DNA of 64,000 nucleotides. Origin: Apostichopus japonicus (taxonomy: Eukaryota; Echinodermata; Holothuroidea; Aspidochirotida; Stichopodidae). The position numbers were made by a program, and so were the translations under genes. Positions 59,787 through 64,000 of this stretch are shown in pieces. Under the pieces are notes generated by a model that worked only from the letters and a program-made list of their open reading frames with translations, made no database searches and had not been told where the DNA came from. The stretch lies in the NCBI RefSeq assembly GCF_037975245.1, contig NC_092579.1:19304678-19368677 (forward strand), in the 5' to 3' direction. The first letter of the stretch is position 1. Each line of letters starts with the position of its first letter.

Positions 59787-61995
59787 CAGGTGCGTATCCA
59801 GGGGGGGGGCGTTGGGGGCGCGCGCCCCCCGGGTAAGAAAAAGAGGAGAGAAAAAAAGAGAAGAAAAAAGGAAAAAAGAGGGGAAAAAAGAGGAGGAGGA
59901 GAGGAAGGAAGGGAAAAGAAAAAGAAGAAAGAGAGAAAAAGGAGAAAAGGAGGGAGTAAAAGAAAAACGCGAAGACACCGGGGAGAGAAAGAAGAACAGT
60001 GACATCATTACACCGCTGAAGGGTAGCCAGTGACGGATCAATGATTTCGTAAAAGTGTGACTCACCCTACCCCTTACACCGACAACTCCATTTTTTGACG
60101 TTTCCATTTTCCTCTCTCACTAATGATCTATATATGTACTATATATGGTCTATCATAACGCGTGTGTAGAATTGTGCTATGAAACCAACTGTGGCTGGTC
60201 TCGAACTCGACCGTGTCGTCGGGGAACATGACGCATTTTGGGATGGGGGCGACCGCCCGCCCCCCCCCCCCCATTCAGCATTTTTTTAAATGATATCGCT
60301 AAGTAATTTCAAAATAGAAAGTGCTTAGAGGCAACTTACAAGGCCTGGGAAGTGTCATTTTCAGCGATCTGGGAGACATTTTCGGCCAAAATTTGCTTGT
60401 ACGCTTCGCGCTAACAAATGGTCCTGGGTAGTGCCATTTCCGGCGATCTTGGAGGCATTTTCGGCCAAAATTTTCTTGTACGCTTCGCGCCAACCTATGG
60501 TGGCGCAACGCTTAGATAATTTGCCTACAGGCTTCGCCCCTCCCTTGGCAAATTCCTCGCTTCGTGCCTGTTCGAATTTGTAACGCAAACAGCAGATATC
60601 ACATCATATCAGTGAGCATGAAAATGGCGTTCCAGGATGAAAAGCCTCAAAACTGTCCGACTTGCCTGAAAAAATAACCAAAAATTTTCGCGCGCGAAGC
60701 GCGCGTTCAACGTGTTCATGTCAATATCATATAAGCAAGCAAAGATTATTACATCGCATGCCATCATGTACCGTACGGTCCGTTCAAATTGCGCAGTATT
60801 TCGCGGGATGCTAATGTAAACAACGACATGTCTCATGTAGATGTATAAAAAGCATGGAGGTCCAATTATGTCAAAACTCTCTTTTACATTAGTAATGGCG
60901 AATTAGGGGCTGCACCCCCGCCGCGCAGTGGCGGAGCGTCCATACGGTCGGGGGGGGGGTGGATGCCCCCCTGACGGACTCAAATGGACTGCTGGCGCCT
61001 TTTTCAGCTCTTTACCACTTTTTACTTATTCTAGATTATTAACTTTTTTATTGCGCTCTCATCTACTTATTGACATTTCTCACATTTTGTCACTGTAATT
61101 TCGCGATGACACCTTATTCTTCGTTTATCTGCAAATTAGCCCGGCCCGGAAAGGGTCATTTCCGGCGATCTAGGGAGTATCTTTATTCAAAAATTTTCTG
61201 TACGCTACGCGCCAACCAGTGGTGGCGCTCCGCTTAGATAGTGTCGAAAGCGCTCCGACAGACCATTCTCGCCACTCCTGACCAATACCCCTAGCTCCGC
61301 CACTGCCGCCTCGCCTCCTACGCCTATGTGTGTAGTGTTCGGTTGAAGGAAATATCTGCTATTTTTTCATTTCCTTCAACCAAGTTTTATAATAGCCGTT
61401 ATAAGAGGTTTTTATGTTTGTACACCAATAAATTAACTGTGTCGGAATTTTCGAAAATTTCTGACCAACATTCTGCATCACACTTCCTTCTACTCGTGCA
61501 ATTTTGACCGGTCTGTTAGGGGTTCAAGGAAGTTTTTCTATATTGGTTGTCCATAGATGAAATTTTGTACAACATTATGGGTATGTTTTCAAGTGAGTTT
61601 ACTCACGAGAAATGGGAATTTTCAAATTCTCAACAAATATGGGGCTTAAAACCTTGAAAAGTGGGGCTGACGGGTATTGTGGGCCGCGACGTAGAATCAC
61701 CTACAAAAGCAAAGACCCACAGGAGATGCCATCAGGTCGAACATGATGTGTGCCGGGTTGACAAACTTCAAAAAGGTTATGGATGGAAAAAAAAAACTAT
61801 TAGGAAATACCTGGTTCTCAGGCAAAAAGTGTACATCTGGTTGGTCATTTCAAGCCCGAGAAGTGCCGTTTCCGGTGATCTGGGGGGGTTTCAAAACAAG
61901 AAATTTTCTTGTACGCTGCGCGCCAACCGATGGTGGCGCTCCGCTTAGATAGTAATTCGCGCCCCCCGGGTTTGAAAATCCTGGATACGCGCCTG
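59787..61995 (+). mobile_element. Composite transposon-like element, copy 2 (2.2 kb)
   Basis: Ends are the same as in 28959-31071 (CAGGTGCGTATCCAGG and CCTGGATACGCGCCTG), with high identity throughout. It differs by an extra ~81-bp tandem duplication of the hairpin module (about 60415-60500) and by homopolymer lengths. It contains a nested family B element at the same internal position and has no transposase. Confidence 0.9.
60918..61313 (+). mobile_element. Nested hAT-like MITE (family B), copy in composite 2
   Basis: The body is 60926-61305 with target duplication CCGCCGCG (60918-60925) and CCGCCTCG (61306-61313), one mismatch. The ends are CAGTGGCGGAGC and GCTCCGCCACTG. It shares its insertion site with the copy in composite 1, so the insertion predates duplication of the composite. 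Confidence 0.94.
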
Positions 61996-62086
61996 ATATA
62001 TATACATATATATATATATATATACATATGGGACATAAGATTTGAACGGAATCAATGGGTAAGTATACATGGGATAAGTGGGAAAA

Positions 62087-63224
<1,138 letters not shown>

Positions 63225-63443
63225 TAAAGTAAATGATGACTTCAAATGAAAGTCCGTTTTTAATTTAGGCCTACATGTTTTTAAACCAACTCAGTGTATG
63301 ATATAATCTTTCCACAGGACTGATAACAACCTTCCCGAGCAGCAGTATTTCTATATCGCCTGTCGTATGCGTCCTGTATTTCCAAATAATCGCATGTATC
63401 AAAGAATACGTACGATACACGAAAATAAGGAACATATAAACAG

Positions 63444-63519
63444 ATGGAGCGACCACCTCACAGATTTCGGACATTTTTTATCATTTGCCTCTACTTCTAC
63501 AGGGGTGGATGCTCATCAG
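63444..63519 (+). CDS. Signal-peptide exon of a probable paralogue of the lectin-mucin gene (runs off the window)
   Basis: ATG at 63444 opens 25 codons plus one base, ending at donor CATCAG|GTAAGT. The peptide starts MERPPHRF, has a hydrophobic core FFIICLYFY and ends GGCSS. The exon at 36913-36988 is also exactly 76 nt, also ends in phase 1, starts MDRP and ends CRCSS, with the same TCATCAG|GTA junction. Shared length, phase, start and end suggest a paralogous gene whose next exon would encode an extracellular domain beyond 64000. An acceptor-like CTTTCCACAG at 63308-63317 suggests the 5' untranslated exon starts near 63318. Confidence 0.7.
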
Positions 63520-64000
63520 GTAAGTCGAATTTACATACATTCAACCCTCGATAATTGAACGCGAATCCAAAAGGAGGTGTGTGGTTTGTACCACCCCCCC
63601 CCCCTGCCCTCCCCTTCAACAGCACATGGAAGTTTATTGATGTTTCCACGTATTAGATTCAATGATTTTGTCATTTTGCAGCAAATTGATAACATATTAA
63701 CTGAACGATTAATCATTTCGTTGAACATTGCTACTATCTTTACATAAAGATCTTAACATGTTGACGGTACCTATAAACGTTCCCATACTATACACTTACA
63801 CATAATCTCACCTATGTACGAACTTAATGTACTCATGTATACTTATACTGGCGGAAGTATATAGGTAGATCTTTTGGTCAATATGTAGGCAGTTATCAGT
63901 GAATTAAGGATAAGTTATTATTATGGCTAGTACATACATCAGCATATTGAGGGTATGTTACGGTCATGTGACATCAACTTGCTTGCCTGCTGGGATTAAG
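63520..64000. other. Probable first intron of the edge gene
   Basis: No exon with a matching phase-1 acceptor is evident before the window ends. A C-rich run lies near 63594-63604. Confidence 0.45.

Larger units (their letters stand above)
59622..62086. repeat. 251-bp direct repeat, unit 2 (filled site)
   Basis: The left part is 59622-59786 and the right part 61996-62086, almost identical to unit 1. Together they are about 5 bp longer than unit 1, consistent with a short target duplication within the TA microsatellite. Confidence 0.93.

Overview
The window is eukaryotic, intron-rich, AT-rich genomic DNA, most likely from a marine invertebrate deuterostome, with an echinoderm as the best guess. 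The reasons are animal splice signals, a clear STK19 orthologue with animal-type exons, a secreted gene combining a C-type lectin domain, a mucin-like region and a PAN-like domain, very heavy transposon and satellite content, and many 'aggcct' motifs of the kind common in such genomes. The phylum is inference. There is no bacterial operon structure, rRNA or CRISPR array.

Genes. (1) STK19, minus strand, seven coding exons from 25728 down to 21592. It reads as 247 residues without a frame break and aligns with vertebrate STK19 along almost its whole length. (2) A five-exon plus-strand gene (36913-42380, 598 residues): signal peptide, C-type lectin-like domain, Thr/Pro/Ser-rich tandem repeat, PAN/Apple-like end. 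(3) At the right edge (63444-63519), a signal-peptide exon with the same 76-nt length, the same phase and a related sequence as the first exon of gene 2. It is probably the start of a paralogue running off the window. (4) Weaker exon candidates: two phase-1 exons on the minus strand (5738-5992 and 4847-5041), a two-exon CUB-like fragment (57705-58072) and a single exon at 52539-52637.

Mobile DNA. About a dozen non-autonomous DNA transposons can be delimited to the base. Most have terminal inverted repeats and exact 8-bp target duplications (hAT-like). Several are nested: 1072-1472 inside 755-1845, and both 9992-10343 and 10694-11495 inside 9635-11833. A 2.1-2.2 kb composite occurs twice (28959-31071 and 59787-61995) with the same nested element at the same internal site. 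A module of about 100 bp with a GC-rich hairpin recurs 13 times across otherwise different elements. Two 5'-truncated LINEs have 13- and 14-bp target duplications, and one tRNA-derived SINE is present.

Satellites. 43.7-46.3 kb is a 22-bp satellite with a recent 822-bp duplication. 46.3-52.4 kb is a satellite built from ~42-bp monomers in ~165-bp and ~541-bp higher-order units. Other tandem repeats lie in introns, including a 45-bp array in STK19 whose every unit copies the adjacent 5' splice site.

Between 59371 and 62086 a 251-bp segment occurs first without and then with the 2.2-kb composite. This looks like an empty and a filled allele placed in tandem, either a real duplication or an assembly artefact.
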